The notes under the pieces are model-generated. The model saw only the letters and a list, made by a program, of their open reading frames with translations, searched no databases and had not been told where the DNA came from. From Streptantibioticus ferralitis (GTDB lineage Bacteria; Actinomycetota; Actinomycetes; Streptomycetales; Streptomycetaceae), in the NCBI RefSeq assembly GCF_029223525.1, contig NZ_JARHTQ010000033.1:1-64000 (forward strand): a stretch of 64,000 nt of DNA. The letters are read 5' to 3'. Positions 16,782 through 26,756 of this stretch are shown piece after piece. Position 1 is the stretch's first letter. Each line of letters opens with the position of its first letter. The translations under genes and the position numbers were made by a program.

Positions 16782-16943
16782 GTGGTTGATTTCACGAGCC
16801 TCCTGGTGGCGGGTGGGTTCGGTCTCCTCCCCGTCTTCGTGGAACTGTTCCTGGCCTGGGACGTCGGCGATTCCGACCCGTCGGGGAACGGAGACTGCGG
16901 CGGCTTCGCCGTCATCCACGGCGTCCTGGCGCTGCTGACATAG
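16782..16943 (+). CDS. Tiny hydrophobic ORF after the type VII-like gene
   Basis: 53-codon frame from GTG 16782, two bases after the preceding stop, to TAG 16943. It begins VVDFTSLLVAGGFG and has one hydrophobic stretch (LLVAGGFGLLPVFVELFLAW), then a polar DVGDSDPSGNGD segment. Spacing suggests translational coupling. It could be a real small membrane protein or the truncated start of a larger partner. I recognise no family, and the call is weak. Confidence 0.4.
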   Translation: MVDFTSLLVAGGFGLLPVFVELFLAWDVGDSDPSGNGDCGGFAVIHGVLALLT

Positions 16944-17180
16944 CGAGCACGAGCCGCCGGGGCGGCGCCGGTGCGTTCGGCCGCCTCGTGCGACACCCGT
17001 GGTCGTTGCGGCGGTCGTGCCGGTGATTCGGGGTTCCCGCTGGATACCCTCGCTGGGTTGCTCGGCGAGGGAGGCCGTACTCACGGGGGTGCGGCGGCCC
17101 CTGGTCGGTGCACCCCTCGTGGCGGGTCTGTGTGGGCCGGGCGACGTCCACCAGATCGTCTGAACACGAGGAGTGCAGTC

Positions 17181-17792
17181 ATGGCTGAGGTGAAGCTGAC
17201 CGCCGAACTGCGGACTGACTTCGGTAAGGGCCCTGCCCGCCGGGCCCGTCGGGAGAACAAGATCCCGGGCGTTATCTATGGACACGGCGCCGAGCCGAAA
17301 CATGTGCTGATCGAGGGCCACGCGCTGATGATGGCGCTGAAGACCCCGAACGTCCTGATCAACCTGGATGTCGCGGGGAAAGGTGAACTGGTCATCCCCA
17401 AGGCCGTGCAGCGTGAGCCCATTCGGGGCTTTCTGGTCCATGTGGACCTCCTGGCGGTGAAGAAGGGCGAGAAGGTCACCGTCGAGGTGCCGATCCACAC
17501 CGCGGGCGAGCTGGCCCCCGGCGGCAACCTCATCGAGCACATCCTGAACACGCTGTCGGTCGAGGCCGAGGCCACCCGGATCCCGGAAGCGGTCACCGTC
17601 TCCATCGAGGGCCTGGACGCCGGCCACACCATCCACGCCAAGGACATCCCGCTGCCGCCCGGCACCGCCCTGGCCATCGAGGAGGACGCCCCCGTCCTGC
17701 AGATCGTCGCGGCCCAGGCCGAGGTGCCGGCCGAGGAGGAGGCCGCCGAGGAGGAAGCGGAGGGCGAGGCCGCGGAAGCCGCCGAGAGCTGA
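17181..17792 (+). CDS. rplY: 50S ribosomal protein L25 (general stress protein Ctc type)
   Basis: 203-residue L25/TL5/Ctc protein that binds 5S rRNA. ATG 17181 follows GAGGAG at 17168-17173. The N-terminal beta-barrel (ELRTDFGKGPARRARRENKIPGV.YGHGAEP) is the 5S-binding domain, the C-terminal TL5 domain spans about residues 95-180, and the tail is strongly acidic (EEEAAEEEAEGEAAEAAES). In Streptomyces this gene usually lies between prs and pth; neither is here, so the locus is unusual. TACCCT at 17045-17050 is a possible -10 element, giving a leader of about 125 bases. Confidence 0.93.
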   Translation: MAEVKLTAELRTDFGKGPARRARRENKIPGVIYGHGAEPKHVLIEGHALMMALKTPNVLINLDVAGKGELVIPKAVQREPIRGFLVHVDLLAVKKGEKVTVEVPIHTAGELAPGGNLIEHILNTLSVEAEATRIPEAVTVSIEGLDAGHTIHAKDIPLPPGTALAIEEDAPVLQIVAAQAEVPAEEEAAEEEAEGEAAEAAES

Positions 17793-17917
17793 TCCCGGGA
17801 CGCCGGACATCAGACAGCGGGCGGGGAGGGGCCGGACAGCGACAGCGTGTCCGGCGCCGCCGCCGTGCAGCGTCCAGAGGGCGGGTGGAGAACGGCGAGG
17901 GTGGCGGCTGCTCGCGG

Positions 17918-17947
17918 ATGCCCCTGCATGGCTTCATGCAGGGGCAT
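17918..17947. terminator. Perfect 13-base-pair hairpin
   Basis: ATGCCCCTGCATG (17918-17930) and CATGCAGGGGCAT (17935-17947) enclose a four-base loop. It lies 125 bases after L25 and 118 bases before the MurR/RpiR gene, so it may be the L25 terminator, without a T-run. Confidence 0.55.
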
Positions 17948-17962
17948 GAAGTGCTGAATGAA

Positions 17963-17974
17963 GTGTTAATACAC
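17963..17974. promoter_or_regulatory. AT-rich palindrome upstream of MurR/RpiR regulator
   Basis: GTGTTAATACAC is a perfect 12-base palindrome, 90 bases before the regulator. Its placement suggests an autoregulatory operator. Confidence 0.45.
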
Positions 17975-18064
17975 ACGCGTTAATCTGCGGCTACGGATGT
18001 CGTGCGTGGCATCCCGTCCGTACAGTCGGGCGGTTGCGACGGGAACCAGGCCAAGGAGGGCGCG

Positions 18065-18910
18065 ATGGCGGCGCAGGACGGCGGAGCGGCGCGGTTGATG
18101 CGGCTGTTCGACGGGCATCGGCTGACGCCCACCCAGCGGCGGATCGCGCACTGCCTGGTGCGACGGGCCGCCGACGCGCCGTTCCTGTCCAGCGTGGAGG
18201 TCGCCGAGCTGGCGGGGGTGAGCCAGCCGTCGGTGACCCGGTTCGCGGTGGCGCTGGGCTTCGACGGCTACCCGGCGCTGCGGCGGCATCTGCGGGAGGT
18301 CGCTCCAGCGCCGCAGGCCACCGCGGAGACCGACACGGACAACGAGTACCAGCAGGCCGTGCGGGCCGAGATCGAGAACCTGCGGCATCTCGCCGCGCTA
18401 CTGGCCGACCCGGAGCCCGTCGCGCGGGCCGGGCGGCTGCTGGCCGCGTCCAGGCCGCTGCTGGTACTGGGGTTGCGGGCGGCGGGGGCGCAGGCGCGGG
18501 GTTTCGGGTACTTCGCGGCCAAGGTGCACCCGGACGTCCGGCTGCTCGACGAGGGCGGCACCGCGCTCGTCGACCGCATCGACGCGGCCAAGCGCGCGGG
18601 CGCGACCGCGCTGCTGTGCTTCGCGTTGCCGCGCCACCCGCGCGAGGTGGTGAACGCCCTGGAGTACGCGAAGGAGGCCGGGCTGACGGTGGTCACCGTC
18701 GCCGACAGCTCGTTCGCGCCGGTCGCCAAGCACTCCGACCTGCTGCTGCCCGCGGCCGTCGGCACCGGGCTGGTCTTCGACACGCCGTGCGCGCCGATGA
18801 TGCTGGGCCGGGTGCTGCTGGAGGCGATGTGCGACAACCTGCCGGAGGCGCAGGCGCGGCTTGAGGAGTTCGATGCCCGGGCCGCGGCGCGCGGGCTCTT
18901 CGTCGACTGA
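18065..18910 (+). CDS. MurR/RpiR family transcriptional regulator
   Basis: 281-residue regulator with an N-terminal HTH_6 domain (about 8-85; LTPTQRRIAHCLV, VEVAELAGVSQPSVTRFAVALGFDGYPALRRHL) and a C-terminal SIS sugar-isomerase-like ligand domain (about 110-260; LVLGLRAAGAQARGFGYFAAKV, ALPRHPREVVNALEYAKEAG). AAGGAGG precedes ATG 18065. Members sense phosphosugars or other small metabolites. It is 2 kb upstream of the hut operon on the same strand with a decarboxylase gene between, so a role in histidine or amino-acid use is possible but unproven. Confidence 0.92.
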   Translation: MAAQDGGAARLMRLFDGHRLTPTQRRIAHCLVRRAADAPFLSSVEVAELAGVSQPSVTRFAVALGFDGYPALRRHLREVAPAPQATAETDTDNEYQQAVRAEIENLRHLAALLADPEPVARAGRLLAASRPLLVLGLRAAGAQARGFGYFAAKVHPDVRLLDEGGTALVDRIDAAKRAGATALLCFALPRHPREVVNALEYAKEAGLTVVTVADSSFAPVAKHSDLLLPAAVGTGLVFDTPCAPMMLGRVLLEAMCDNLPEAQARLEEFDARAAARGLFVD

Positions 18911-19001
18911 TGATGTCCGGTTCCTCTCTCACGCCGTTTTGACGTTCGCTGAGTAACCTCCGCCCCGGAAGGTGTCGATTCCGGATGTGCGGAGGACGGT
19001 C

Positions 19002-19580
19002 GTGGGGCGCGGGGCTTATGCGCTGGCTCGGGTCGCGGTGATGGTGCGGGCGGCTGCGCGGTGGTGCTGGTGGCTCGGAGCGTTGGCGGCGGTCACCGGA
19101 GCCTTCGTACCGGGATTCACAGGGCGCCGGATCGGGGGACTGAGCGGCGCGGCGCTCTTCGTCATCGGCGCCGGGGCCGGGTATCTCGCCCGCCGCAAGC
19201 GGTACGCCGCACTCGCGGGCGCCTCGACACACGCCGCCAAGTCGGCCTTCCTGCAGGACCGGCGGGTCACCGTCGGCCAGTGGCTGCGGCCGCGCGGCTG
19301 GAGGCTGCTGCTGGCGTTCGCGGCGGCGTTCGGCACGTCGGCCGTGGCGCCCGCGGCGGGCGGCATGCTGCTGGCCGGGGTCGGCGCCGGGCTGTGGGCG
19401 AAGGCGGTCTGGCTCGGCCGCTGGGAGCGGGCCCATGAGGCGCTGCTGTGGGTGCGACCGGAACAGGCGCTGCGTCGTGGCCCGGCGGGCAAGGACGTGC
19501 GGGCCTACCTGATGACCGGCCCGGCCGCCGGAGACGCCAGGCCGGGCGGGGCCCGACGGGCGGTCAGGTCAGCGCGCTGA
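19002..19580 (+). CDS. Conserved integral membrane protein
   Basis: 192-residue protein from GTG 19002, chosen because GGAGGA at 18991-18996 is five bases upstream; an earlier GTG at 18972 has no such site. Hydrophobic stretches near residues 20-35, 45-62 and 100-135 suggest three or four membrane helices. It contains [33 protein letters not shown] without known motifs. Its 3' end overlaps the convergent decarboxylase gene by 17 bases. No function can be assigned. Confidence 0.7.
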   Translation: MGRGAYALARVAVMVRAAARWCWWLGALAAVTGAFVPGFTGRRIGGLSGAALFVIGAGAGYLARRKRYAALAGASTHAAKSAFLQDRRVTVGQWLRPRGWRLLLAFAAAFGTSAVAPAAGGMLLAGVGAGLWAKAVWLGRWERAHEALLWVRPEQALRRGPAGKDVRAYLMTGPAAGDARPGGARRAVRSAR

Positions 19581-20919
19581 GCGCCTCCGGCTGGGCACCG
19601 CCGCTCTCCGCGACGATCTCGTCCAGCGTCTGCGGCGCCCGTACCGTCGCGAACCGCACGCCGCTGCCGTCGCTGACGTACCCGTAAATGCCGGGGCGCG
19701 CCAGCGAGTTGTACTGGTAGTGGTTGGAGAAGTAGTACGCACCGGTGTCCAGCAGCGCGACCAGGTCGCCTTCCTCCAGCGGCGGCAGTTCGCGGGCCTC
19801 GGCGACGATGTCGCCCGCGAAGCAGCAGGGCCCGGCCACGTCCTGGGCGACCCGTTCGCCGCTCTTGGGGTGGCCCTTGTCGTCCAGCGCGGTGACCCGG
19901 ATCGGCCATGCGCCGGGGGCGTAGACGGTACGGGTGGCGAGCTGCGCGCCCGCGTGGGTGACCGCGATCGGGCGGCCGCCCGCCGTCTTGGTGTACTCCA
20001 CGCGAGCCAGGATCGTGCCGTGCTTGGCCAGCAGCGAGCGCCCGAACTCGGTGACGATGCCGTAGCGGCCGTCGAACAGACCGGGGACGGTGGCCCGCAG
20101 CAGCCGTGCGTACGCGCGATGTGTCGGTGTGGTCACGTCGGAGGCGAAGTTCACCGGCAGTCCGCCCCCGATGTCCAGCGTGTCGATCTGCTGGCGGCCG
20201 GTGACCGCGTTGATGCGCTCGGCGAGTTCGTAGGTGACCCGTACGCCCTCGGCCATCAGCTCCAACGGGCAGCCCTGCGAGCCGGTATGGGCGTGCAGCC
20301 GGGTCACCCAGGGGCGCCGCGCACAGCTGCGGACCAGCCAGTCGACGGCGCCCGGATCACGCAGCGGCAGGCCGAACTTCGAGCGGTCGGTGGCGGTGCT
20401 GGTGGCGGCGATGCTGCCGCCGCCGATCTGCGGATTGACCCGCAGGCCGATGGGGGACGTGGTGCTGGATCCGGCGAGGAGCGCGTCCAGGCGGTCCAGC
20501 TCCTGCGGGTTGTCCGCGTTGACGGCGACCCCGAGCGCCAGGGCTTCGCGCAGTTCGGCGGCGGTCTTGGCGGGGGAGTCCAGGACGATGTGGGAAACGG
20601 GCACCCCGGCGGCGCGGGCCAGCGCCAGTTCGCCGGGGCTGGCCACCTCGCAGCCGATGCCCTCGGCGTACAGCAGCCGCAGCACGGGGACGAGGGATGC
20701 GGCCTTCACTGCGAAGGCGTGGCTGACGGACACCCCGGGCGTGGCGAACGCGGCACGCAGCTCGCGGGCCGACTCCCTGATTCCGGTGGCGTCCAGCAGC
20801 CCCACGACGGGCAGGTCGGCGCCGAGCACCCCTTGTGCCACGGCCGCGCGCAGGGCGTGCGCCCGGCGGGTCGCCGGATCAGGCAGGGCGGTGACGCCGT
20901 CGAACTCCGCAGATGCCAT
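19564..20919 (-). CDS. Type III PLP-dependent decarboxylase (ornithine/diaminopimelate decarboxylase-like)
   Basis: 451-residue fold-type III enzyme. The PLP lysine is Lys72 in [24 protein letters not shown] and [11 protein letters not shown] line the cofactor site. [12 protein letters not shown] carries the Cys-x(4)-Asp partner motif of the dimer active site, and [14 protein letters not shown] is the C-terminal Tyr region. This architecture fits lysine, ornithine, arginine or diaminopimelate decarboxylases or related enzymes; lysA itself normally lies in a threonine operon, so a polyamine-type or specialised decarboxylase is more likely. It is read divergently from the hut operon, 147 bases away. 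Confidence 0.85.
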   Translation of the reverse strand: MASAEFDGVTALPDPATRRAHALRAAVAQGVLGADLPVVGLLDATGIRESARELRAAFATPGVSVSHAFAVKAASLVPVLRLLYAEGIGCEVASPGELALARAAGVPVSHIVLDSPAKTAAELREALALGVAVNADNPQELDRLDALLAGSSTTSPIGLRVNPQIGGGSIAATSTATDRSKFGLPLRDPGAVDWLVRSCARRPWVTRLHAHTGSQGCPLELMAEGVRVTYELAERINAVTGRQQIDTLDIGGGLPVNFASDVTTPTHRAYARLLRATVPGLFDGRYGIVTEFGRSLLAKHGTILARVEYTKTAGGRPIAVTHAGAQLATRTVYAPGAWPIRVTALDDKGHPKSGERVAQDVAGPCCFAGDIVAEARELPPLEEGDLVALLDTGAYYFSNHYQYNSLARPGIYGYVSDGSGVRFATVRAPQTLDEIVAESGGAQPEALSALT

Positions 20920-20983
20920 GGCCCCACTTCACCATCAGCGGCGCCGACAGGCCAGTACTGGCGAATACCGGCGCCGGCACCTG

Positions 20984-21018
20984 TTGACTGGAAGTATTCA
21001 CACGGCAAGTATGTGAAT
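20984..21018 (+). promoter_or_regulatory. hutU promoter with overlapping inverted repeat
   Basis: TTGACT (20984-20989), 17 bases, and AAGTAT (21007-21012) make a plausible promoter. ATTCACA (20996-21002) and TGTGAAT (21012-21018) form an inverted repeat with nine-base spacer overlying the -10, as expected for a repressor site. Confidence 0.55.
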
Positions 21019-21066
21019 GACCCGATCCACATCCGGTCGGGAGACGACGCTGAGGAGGCGACCCGC

Positions 21067-22746
21067 ATGTCCGCAACGCCCGTAGGTGAACCCGGCCCCC
21101 GCCCGGTCCGGGCTCCGCGTGGCACCCAGCTCAGTGCCCGCGGCTGGCAGCAGGAGGCCGCGCTGCGGATGCTGCAGAACAACCTCGACCCCGAGGTCGC
21201 CGAGCACCCCGACAAGCTGGTCGTCTACGGCGGTACGGGCAAGGCCGCACGCGACTGGCGCTCGTTCGACGCCATGGTCCGCACCCTGCAGGGGCTGAAG
21301 CAGGACGAGACGATGCTCGTCCAGTCCGGCCGCCCGGTCGGTGTGATGACCACCCACGAGTGGGCGCCGCGAGTGCTCATCGCCAACTCCAACCTGGTCG
21401 GCGACTGGGCGAACTGGGAGGAGTTCCGCCGTCTGGAGGCCCTCGGCCTGACGATGTACGGCCAGATGACCGCCGGGTCCTGGATCTACATCGGCACCCA
21501 GGGCATTCTCCAGGGCACCTACGAGACGTTCGCGGCGGTGGCGGCGAAGCGGTTCGGCGGCTCGCTGGCCGGGACGATCACCCTGACCGCCGGGCTCGGC
21601 GGCATGGGCGGCGCCCAGCCGCTCGCCGTCACCATGAACGACGGCGTGGCCATCTGCATCGACTGCGACCCGCGCGCCATCGACCGGCGCATCGAGCACC
21701 GGTACCTGGATGTGAAGGCCGACTCGCTCGACCACGCCCTGGAACTGGCGACCACCGCACGCGACCAGCGCAAGCCGCTGTCGATCGGCCTGCTCGGCAA
21801 CGCCGCCGAACTGCTGCCGCGCATGCTGGAGATGGGCGCGCCCATCGACATCGTCACCGACCAGACGAGCGCCCACGACCCGCTGAGCTACCTGCCGCTG
21901 GGTGTCGCCTTTGAGGACATGGCCGACTACGCCAAGGAGAAGCCCGCCGACTTCACCCAGCGCGCGCGGGAGTCCATGGCCAAGCACGTCGAGGCGATGG
22001 TCGGCTTCCTGGACGCGGGCGCCGAGGTCTTCGACTACGGCAACTCCATCCGCGGCGAGGCCCGACTCGCCGGATATGACCGGGCGTTCGCCTTCCCCGG
22101 TTTCGTGCCCGCGTACATCCGGCCGCTGTTCTGCGAGGGCAAGGGCCCGTTCCGGTGGGCGGCGCTGTCCGGTGACCCGAAGGACATCGCGGCCACCGAC
22201 CGGGCGATCCTCGACCTCTTCCCGGAGAACGAGTCCCTCGCCCGCTGGATCAAGATGGCGGGCGAGCGCGTCCACTTCCAGGGCCTGCCCGCACGCATCT
22301 GCTGGCTCGGCTACGGTGAGCGGGACAAGGCCGGTGAGCGCTTCAACGACATGGTGGCGAGCGGTGAGTTGACCGCACCCATCGTCATCGGCCGCGACCA
22401 CCTCGACTGCGGCTCGGTGGCATCCCCGTACCGCGAGACCGAGGCGATGCTCGACGGCTCCGACGCGATCGCCGACTGGCCGCTGCTCAACGCCATGGTC
22501 AACGTGGCCTCCGGCGCCTCCTGGGTCTCCATCCACCACGGCGGTGGCGTGGGCATGGGCCGCTCCATCCACGCGGGCCAGGTCACCGTCGCCGACGGCA
22601 CCGCGCTCGCGGCGGAGAAGATCCGCCGTGTGCTCACCAACGATCCCGGGATGGGCGTCATCCGGCACGTGGACGCCGGGTACGACCGTGCGGAGGAGAT
22701 CGCGGCGGAGCGCGACGTACGGGTTCCCATGCGGGAGGGCGCGTGA
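21067..22746 (+). CDS. hutU: Urocanate hydratase
   Basis: Second step of histidine degradation: urocanate to 4-imidazolone-5-propionate with tightly bound NAD. ATG 21067 follows GAGGAGG at 21051-21057. The 559 residues match the usual length. Family landmarks include [26 protein letters not shown] (NAD binding), [24 protein letters not shown]-like [13 protein letters not shown] with the adjacent catalytic region, [20 protein letters not shown] and [19 protein letters not shown]. It heads the four-gene hut operon; histidine ammonia-lyase (hutH), needed for the first step, is not in this window. Confidence 0.97.
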   Translation: MSATPVGEPGPRPVRAPRGTQLSARGWQQEAALRMLQNNLDPEVAEHPDKLVVYGGTGKAARDWRSFDAMVRTLQGLKQDETMLVQSGRPVGVMTTHEWAPRVLIANSNLVGDWANWEEFRRLEALGLTMYGQMTAGSWIYIGTQGILQGTYETFAAVAAKRFGGSLAGTITLTAGLGGMGGAQPLAVTMNDGVAICIDCDPRAIDRRIEHRYLDVKADSLDHALELATTARDQRKPLSIGLLGNAAELLPRMLEMGAPIDIVTDQTSAHDPLSYLPLGVAFEDMADYAKEKPADFTQRARESMAKHVEAMVGFLDAGAEVFDYGNSIRGEARLAGYDRAFAFPGFVPAYIRPLFCEGKGPFRWAALSGDPKDIAATDRAILDLFPENESLARWIKMAGERVHFQGLPARICWLGYGERDKAGERFNDMVASGELTAPIVIGRDHLDCGSVASPYRETEAMLDGSDAIADWPLLNAMVNVASGASWVSIHHGGGVGMGRSIHAGQVTVADGTALAAEKIRRVLTNDPGMGVIRHVDAGYDRAEEIAAERDVRVPMREGA

Positions 22747-24008
22747 ATCGCGCTGCAAGGTCCGCGGGCAGTCGTTCCGACCGCCCGCGGCCGGCTGGGT
22801 TCCACGAGATGTGGAAGGACCTCCTTCCGATCGGGCGGGACGCCCGCAGCGGCGGGTACCGCCGGTTCGCCTGGACCGGCGCCGACGCCGACTGCCGGGC
22901 ATGGTTCCGGACCCAGGCCGAGGCACGCGGCCTGGAGTACGAGGTGGACCGCAACGGCAACCAGTGGGCGTGGCTCGGCGACCCCAAGGCGGGGGACGCC
23001 GTCGTCACCGGCTCGCATCTGGACTCCGTCCCCGACGGCGGCGCGTTCGACGGCCCGCTCGGCGTCGTCTCGTCCTTCGCCGCCGTGGACGAGTTGCGGG
23101 CCCGGGGCGCCGGCCCGAGCCGCCCGCTGGCGATCGTCAACTTCGGCGATGAGGAAGGTGCCCGGTTCGGCCTGGCCTGTGTCGGCTCCCGGCTCGCCGC
23201 CGGGCAGCTCACCGCCGACCGGGCCGCCGAGCTGCGTGACGCGGACGGCATCAGCCTCCCGCAGGCCATGGAACGCGCCGGATACGACCCCGAGGCCATC
23301 GGCCCCGACCCCGAGCGGCTCGCCCGGATCGGCGCGTTCGTGGAACTGCACGTCGAGCAGGGCCGAGCGCTGGACCTCAGTGGGGACCCGGTCGGCGTCG
23401 CCTCCGCGATCTGGCCGCACGGCCGCTGGCGCTTCGACTTCCATGGCGAGGCCAACCACGCCGGGACGACCCGGCTTGAGGACCGCCGCGACCCGATGCT
23501 GACGTACGCCAACACCGTGCTGGCCGCGCGCAAGAAGGCGCGGCTGGCCGGCGCCCTGGCCACCTTCGGCAAGGTCGCGGTGGAACCCAACGGCGTCAAC
23601 GCCATCCCCTCCCTGGTCCGCGGCTGGCTGGACTCACGGGCCGCCGACGAGCAGACCCTCGCCGCCGTGGTCGAGGAGATCGAGCGGGCGGCCACCGAGC
23701 GCGGCGGGCGGGACGGCGTCGAGGTCCGGGTCACCCGGGAGTCCTTCACCCCGGTGGTGGAGTTCGAGCACGCGTTGCGCGACACGGCCGCCGGGCTGCT
23801 GTCGGCCGAAGGCCGCGCCATCCCGGTACTGCCCACCGGGGCGGGACACGACGCGGGTATTTTGTCCGCCTCCGTTCCGACCGCCATGCTGTTCGTACGG
23901 AACCCCACCGGGGTCTCGCACTCTCCGGCCGAGCACGCCGCCGAGGACGACTGCCTCGCCGGAGTGCTCGCGCTCGCCGACGTACTGGAGGGCCTGGCGT
24001 GTCGCTGA
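22743..24008 (+). CDS. M20-family amidohydrolase (allantoate amidohydrolase-like) in the hut operon
   Basis: 421-residue Zn hydrolase of the M20 peptidase/allantoate amidohydrolase type, starting at GTG 22743 and overlapping hutU by four bases. Metal-binding motifs: [19 protein letters not shown] (His, Asp), [11 protein letters not shown] (Glu pair), FVELHVEQG (His), and a C-terminal His in [12 protein letters not shown]. The central lid domain holds [10 protein letters not shown]. The usual annotation is allantoate amidohydrolase, but position before hutF implies hydrolysis of N-formyl-L-glutamate to formate and glutamate, the job done elsewhere by HutG, which is absent here. That role is inference. 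Confidence 0.9.
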   Translation: MNRAARSAGSRSDRPRPAGFHEMWKDLLPIGRDARSGGYRRFAWTGADADCRAWFRTQAEARGLEYEVDRNGNQWAWLGDPKAGDAVVTGSHLDSVPDGGAFDGPLGVVSSFAAVDELRARGAGPSRPLAIVNFGDEEGARFGLACVGSRLAAGQLTADRAAELRDADGISLPQAMERAGYDPEAIGPDPERLARIGAFVELHVEQGRALDLSGDPVGVASAIWPHGRWRFDFHGEANHAGTTRLEDRRDPMLTYANTVLAARKKARLAGALATFGKVAVEPNGVNAIPSLVRGWLDSRAADEQTLAAVVEEIERAATERGGRDGVEVRVTRESFTPVVEFEHALRDTAAGLLSAEGRAIPVLPTGAGHDAGILSASVPTAMLFVRNPTGVSHSPAEHAAEDDCLAGVLALADVLEGLACR

Positions 24009-25414
24009 CACCGCAGACCTACTGGGCGGAACACGCCTGGATCGACGGCCGCGTCGAGAGCGACGTGGTGATCGAATCCGCCCCGGACGGCCGGATCGCG
24101 GCCGTCCGGACATCGGTCGAGGTCCCGCCCGCGGGCTCGGTGGGCCTGCGCGGGCTCACCCTGCCGGGCCTGGCCAACGCGCACTCGCACGCCTTCCACC
24201 GCGCCCTGCGCGGCACGGTCCAGGCCGATCACGGCGCCGGAGCGGCACCGGGGAGGCAGGGCCAGGCGACCGCCGGGGACGGCCAGCGGGCGCCGGACTC
24301 GTTCTGGACCTGGCGCGAGGTGATGTACGCCGTCGCCCAGAACCTCACCCCCGAGCGGTACTTCGACCTCGCCCGCGTCGTCTACGCGGAGATGGCGCTG
24401 GCCGGGATCACCTGCGTCGGCGAGTTCCACTACGTCCACCACCAGCCCGACGGGACCCCCTACGGCGAGCCGAACGCCATGGGCGACGCGCTGATCGCCG
24501 CCGCGGCGGAAGCCGGAATCCGGATCACCCTCCTCGACACCTGCTATCTGTCCTCCGGTTTCGGCGCTGCCCCGGCCGCCCGCCAACTCCGCTTCAGCGA
24601 CGGCGACGCGGACGCCTGGGCGGCGCGCGCCTCCGCGATCAAGGCGGACGGCGAGCACGCCCGGGTCGGAGCGGCCATCCACTCGGTGCGGGCGGTGCCC
24701 GCCGGGCAACTGGCCACCGTCGTGCGCTGGGCCGACGAACGGCATGCACCGCTGCACGTCCATCTCTCCGAGCAGACCGCGGAGAACGAAGCCTGCCTCC
24801 AGGCCCACGGCCGCACGCCCACCCAACTGCTCGCCGACCACGGCGCACTCGGCCCGCGCACCACCGCCGTACACGCAACCCACCTCACGGAACAGGACAT
24901 CCGCCTCCTCGGGGGCGCCGCGGCGACCGTCTGCATGTGCCCCACCACCGAGCGGGACCTCGCGGACGGCATCGGTCCAGCCGTGCAACTCCAGGACGCC
25001 GGCAGCCCGTTGAGCCTCGGCAGCGACAGCCACGCGGTCATCGACCTGCTCGAAGAGGCCCGCGCGATGGAACTGGACGAGCGGCTGCGCACCGGCAAGC
25101 GCGGGCACTGGACGGCGGCCCAACTCCTGCGTGCCGCGACCGAGGACGGACATGCGTGCCTCGGCTGGTCCGACGCGGGCCGCATCGAGCCCGGCTACCT
25201 CGCCGACTTCACCACGATCGCGCTGGACTCGATCCGTACCGCGGGCACCCCGCCGCGCCTGGGCCCCGAGACGGCCGTATTCGCCGCCTCCAACGCGGAC
25301 GTACGCCACACCGTGGTCGCGGGTCGGCACGTGGTACGCGAGGGACACCACCAACTGGTCCAGCACGCGCCCGGAGCGATGGCCGAGGCCATCGCCGCCG
25401 TGCGCACCCCATGA
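23999..25414 (+). CDS. hutF: Formimidoylglutamate deiminase
   Basis: Amidohydrolase-superfamily enzyme converting N-formimidoyl-L-glutamate to N-formyl-L-glutamate and ammonia. GTG 23999 overlaps the previous gene by ten bases. Zn ligands appear as [15 protein letters not shown] (HxH), a His in [17 protein letters not shown] and the Asp in [10 protein letters not shown]. The length of 471 residues is normal. The motif [16 protein letters not shown] is typical for HutF. Its presence means the pathway here runs through formylglutamate rather than direct formiminoglutamase cleavage. Confidence 0.94.
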   Translation: MSLTPQTYWAEHAWIDGRVESDVVIESAPDGRIAAVRTSVEVPPAGSVGLRGLTLPGLANAHSHAFHRALRGTVQADHGAGAAPGRQGQATAGDGQRAPDSFWTWREVMYAVAQNLTPERYFDLARVVYAEMALAGITCVGEFHYVHHQPDGTPYGEPNAMGDALIAAAAEAGIRITLLDTCYLSSGFGAAPAARQLRFSDGDADAWAARASAIKADGEHARVGAAIHSVRAVPAGQLATVVRWADERHAPLHVHLSEQTAENEACLQAHGRTPTQLLADHGALGPRTTAVHATHLTEQDIRLLGGAAATVCMCPTTERDLADGIGPAVQLQDAGSPLSLGSDSHAVIDLLEEARAMELDERLRTGKRGHWTAAQLLRAATEDGHACLGWSDAGRIEPGYLADFTTIALDSIRTAGTPPRLGPETAVFAASNADVRHTVVAGRHVVREGHHQLVQHAPGAMAEAIAAVRTP

Positions 25415-26610
25415 CCCCGCAGCTGAAGGACACCACCGCACCGATGGCGACCGCGATCACCAACATCAGCAGCCTCGTCACCAACAACCCCTCCCTCGGC
25501 CGGGGCCCACTGGGCCTCATCGACGACGCGGCCGTCGTCATCGACGGCGACCGCATCGCCTGGGTCGGCACTACAAGCAAAGCACCCGCCACTGACAGTC
25601 ACATCGACGCCGGCGGCAGGGCGGTGCTCCCGGGCTTCGTGGACTCCCACTCCCACCTGGTCTTCGCGGGCGACCGCACCGCCGAGTTCAACGCCCGCAT
25701 GGAGGGCCGCGCCTACTCGGCGGGCGGCATCCGCACCACCGTCGCCGCCACCCGCGCCGCCTCCGACGCCGAACTCGAGGCCACCGTGGCCCGCTATGTG
25801 GCCGAGGCACTGCGCCAGGGCACGACCACCATGGAGACCAAGTCCGGCTACGGGCTCACCGTCGAGGACGAGGCGCGCGCACTGCGCATAGCGGCCCGCC
25901 ACACCGACGAAGTGACGTTCCTCGGCGCGCACATCGTCGCTCCGGAGTACGCCGACGATCCGGCCGGATACGTGGACCTGGTGACCGGTCCGATGCTGGA
26001 CGCGTGCGCACCGCACGCCCGGTGGGTCGATGTCTTCTGCGAGCGCGGCGCCTTCGACGGCGACCAGGCCCGTACGATCCTGACCGCCGGAGCCGCCCGC
26101 GGCCTGACGCCGCGCGTCCACGCCAACCAACTCGGTCCCGGGCCCGGCGTCCAGCTCGCCGTGGAGCTCGGTGCCGCCTCCGCAGACCACTGCACGCACC
26201 TCACCGACGCCGATGTCGACGCGCTCGCCAGCGGCGACACCGTCGCCACCCTGCTACCCGGTGCCGAGTTCTCCACCCGGGCCCGGTACCCCGACGCACG
26301 GCGGCTGTTGGACGCCGGGGCCACCGTCGCGCTGTCCACCGACTGCAACCCGGGTTCTTCCTTCACCAGCTCCATGCCGTTCTGCATCGCCCTGGCGGTA
26401 CGGGACATGGGCATGACGCCCGACGAGGCGGTGTACGCGGCCACCGCGGGCGGCGCCCGGGCGCTGCGCCGCACGGACGTCGGCCGGGTCGCCGAGGGTG
26501 CCCGGGCCGACCTGCTACTCCTCGACGCGCCCTCGCATGTGCATCTGGCCTACCGGCCGGGTGTTCCCCTGGCCTCGGCCGTGTGGCGCGCGGGTGTGAA
26601 GGTGGCGTAG
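25411..26610 (+). CDS. hutI: Imidazolonepropionase
   Basis: Third hut enzyme: hydrolysis of 4-imidazolone-5-propionate to N-formimidoyl-L-glutamate. ATG 25411 overlaps the hutF stop as ATGA; an internal ATG at 25444 ([10 protein letters not shown]) is possible. The 399 residues contain the metal motif [18 protein letters not shown], family-specific [49 protein letters not shown] and [11 protein letters not shown]. Gene order hutU-M20-hutF-hutI with overlaps at each junction indicates one transcript ending at a strong hairpin. Confidence 0.96.
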   Translation: MTPQLKDTTAPMATAITNISSLVTNNPSLGRGPLGLIDDAAVVIDGDRIAWVGTTSKAPATDSHIDAGGRAVLPGFVDSHSHLVFAGDRTAEFNARMEGRAYSAGGIRTTVAATRAASDAELEATVARYVAEALRQGTTTMETKSGYGLTVEDEARALRIAARHTDEVTFLGAHIVAPEYADDPAGYVDLVTGPMLDACAPHARWVDVFCERGAFDGDQARTILTAGAARGLTPRVHANQLGPGPGVQLAVELGAASADHCTHLTDADVDALASGDTVATLLPGAEFSTRARYPDARRLLDAGATVALSTDCNPGSSFTSSMPFCIALAVRDMGMTPDEAVYAATAGGARALRRTDVGRVAEGARADLLLLDAPSHVHLAYRPGVPLASAVWRAGVKVA

Positions 26611-26693
26611 GGCCTTCCTGCCTACGCCACTGGCGTGTTGACGGGTTGTGGCTGTTGTACGACCGCCGGGTCGCACAAGCCACCGCACCGACG

Positions 26694-26732
26694 CAGCGGC
26701 CCGGCGGTGCCGAACGCACCGCCGGGCCGCTG
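26694..26732. terminator. Bidirectional terminator hairpin
   Basis: A perfect 17-base-pair stem (26694-26710 with 26716-26732), five-base loop CGAAC. It separates hutI from the convergent sigma factor gene. Confidence 0.85.
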
Positions 26733-26756
26733 GAGAATCCGCCGGAAGGGCCCCGC

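Noticed and set aside
19720-21066. Upstream extension of hutU on the plus strand
   Set aside because: It runs antisense to the PLP decarboxylase; the ATG at 21067 has the ribosome-binding site and matches the family start.
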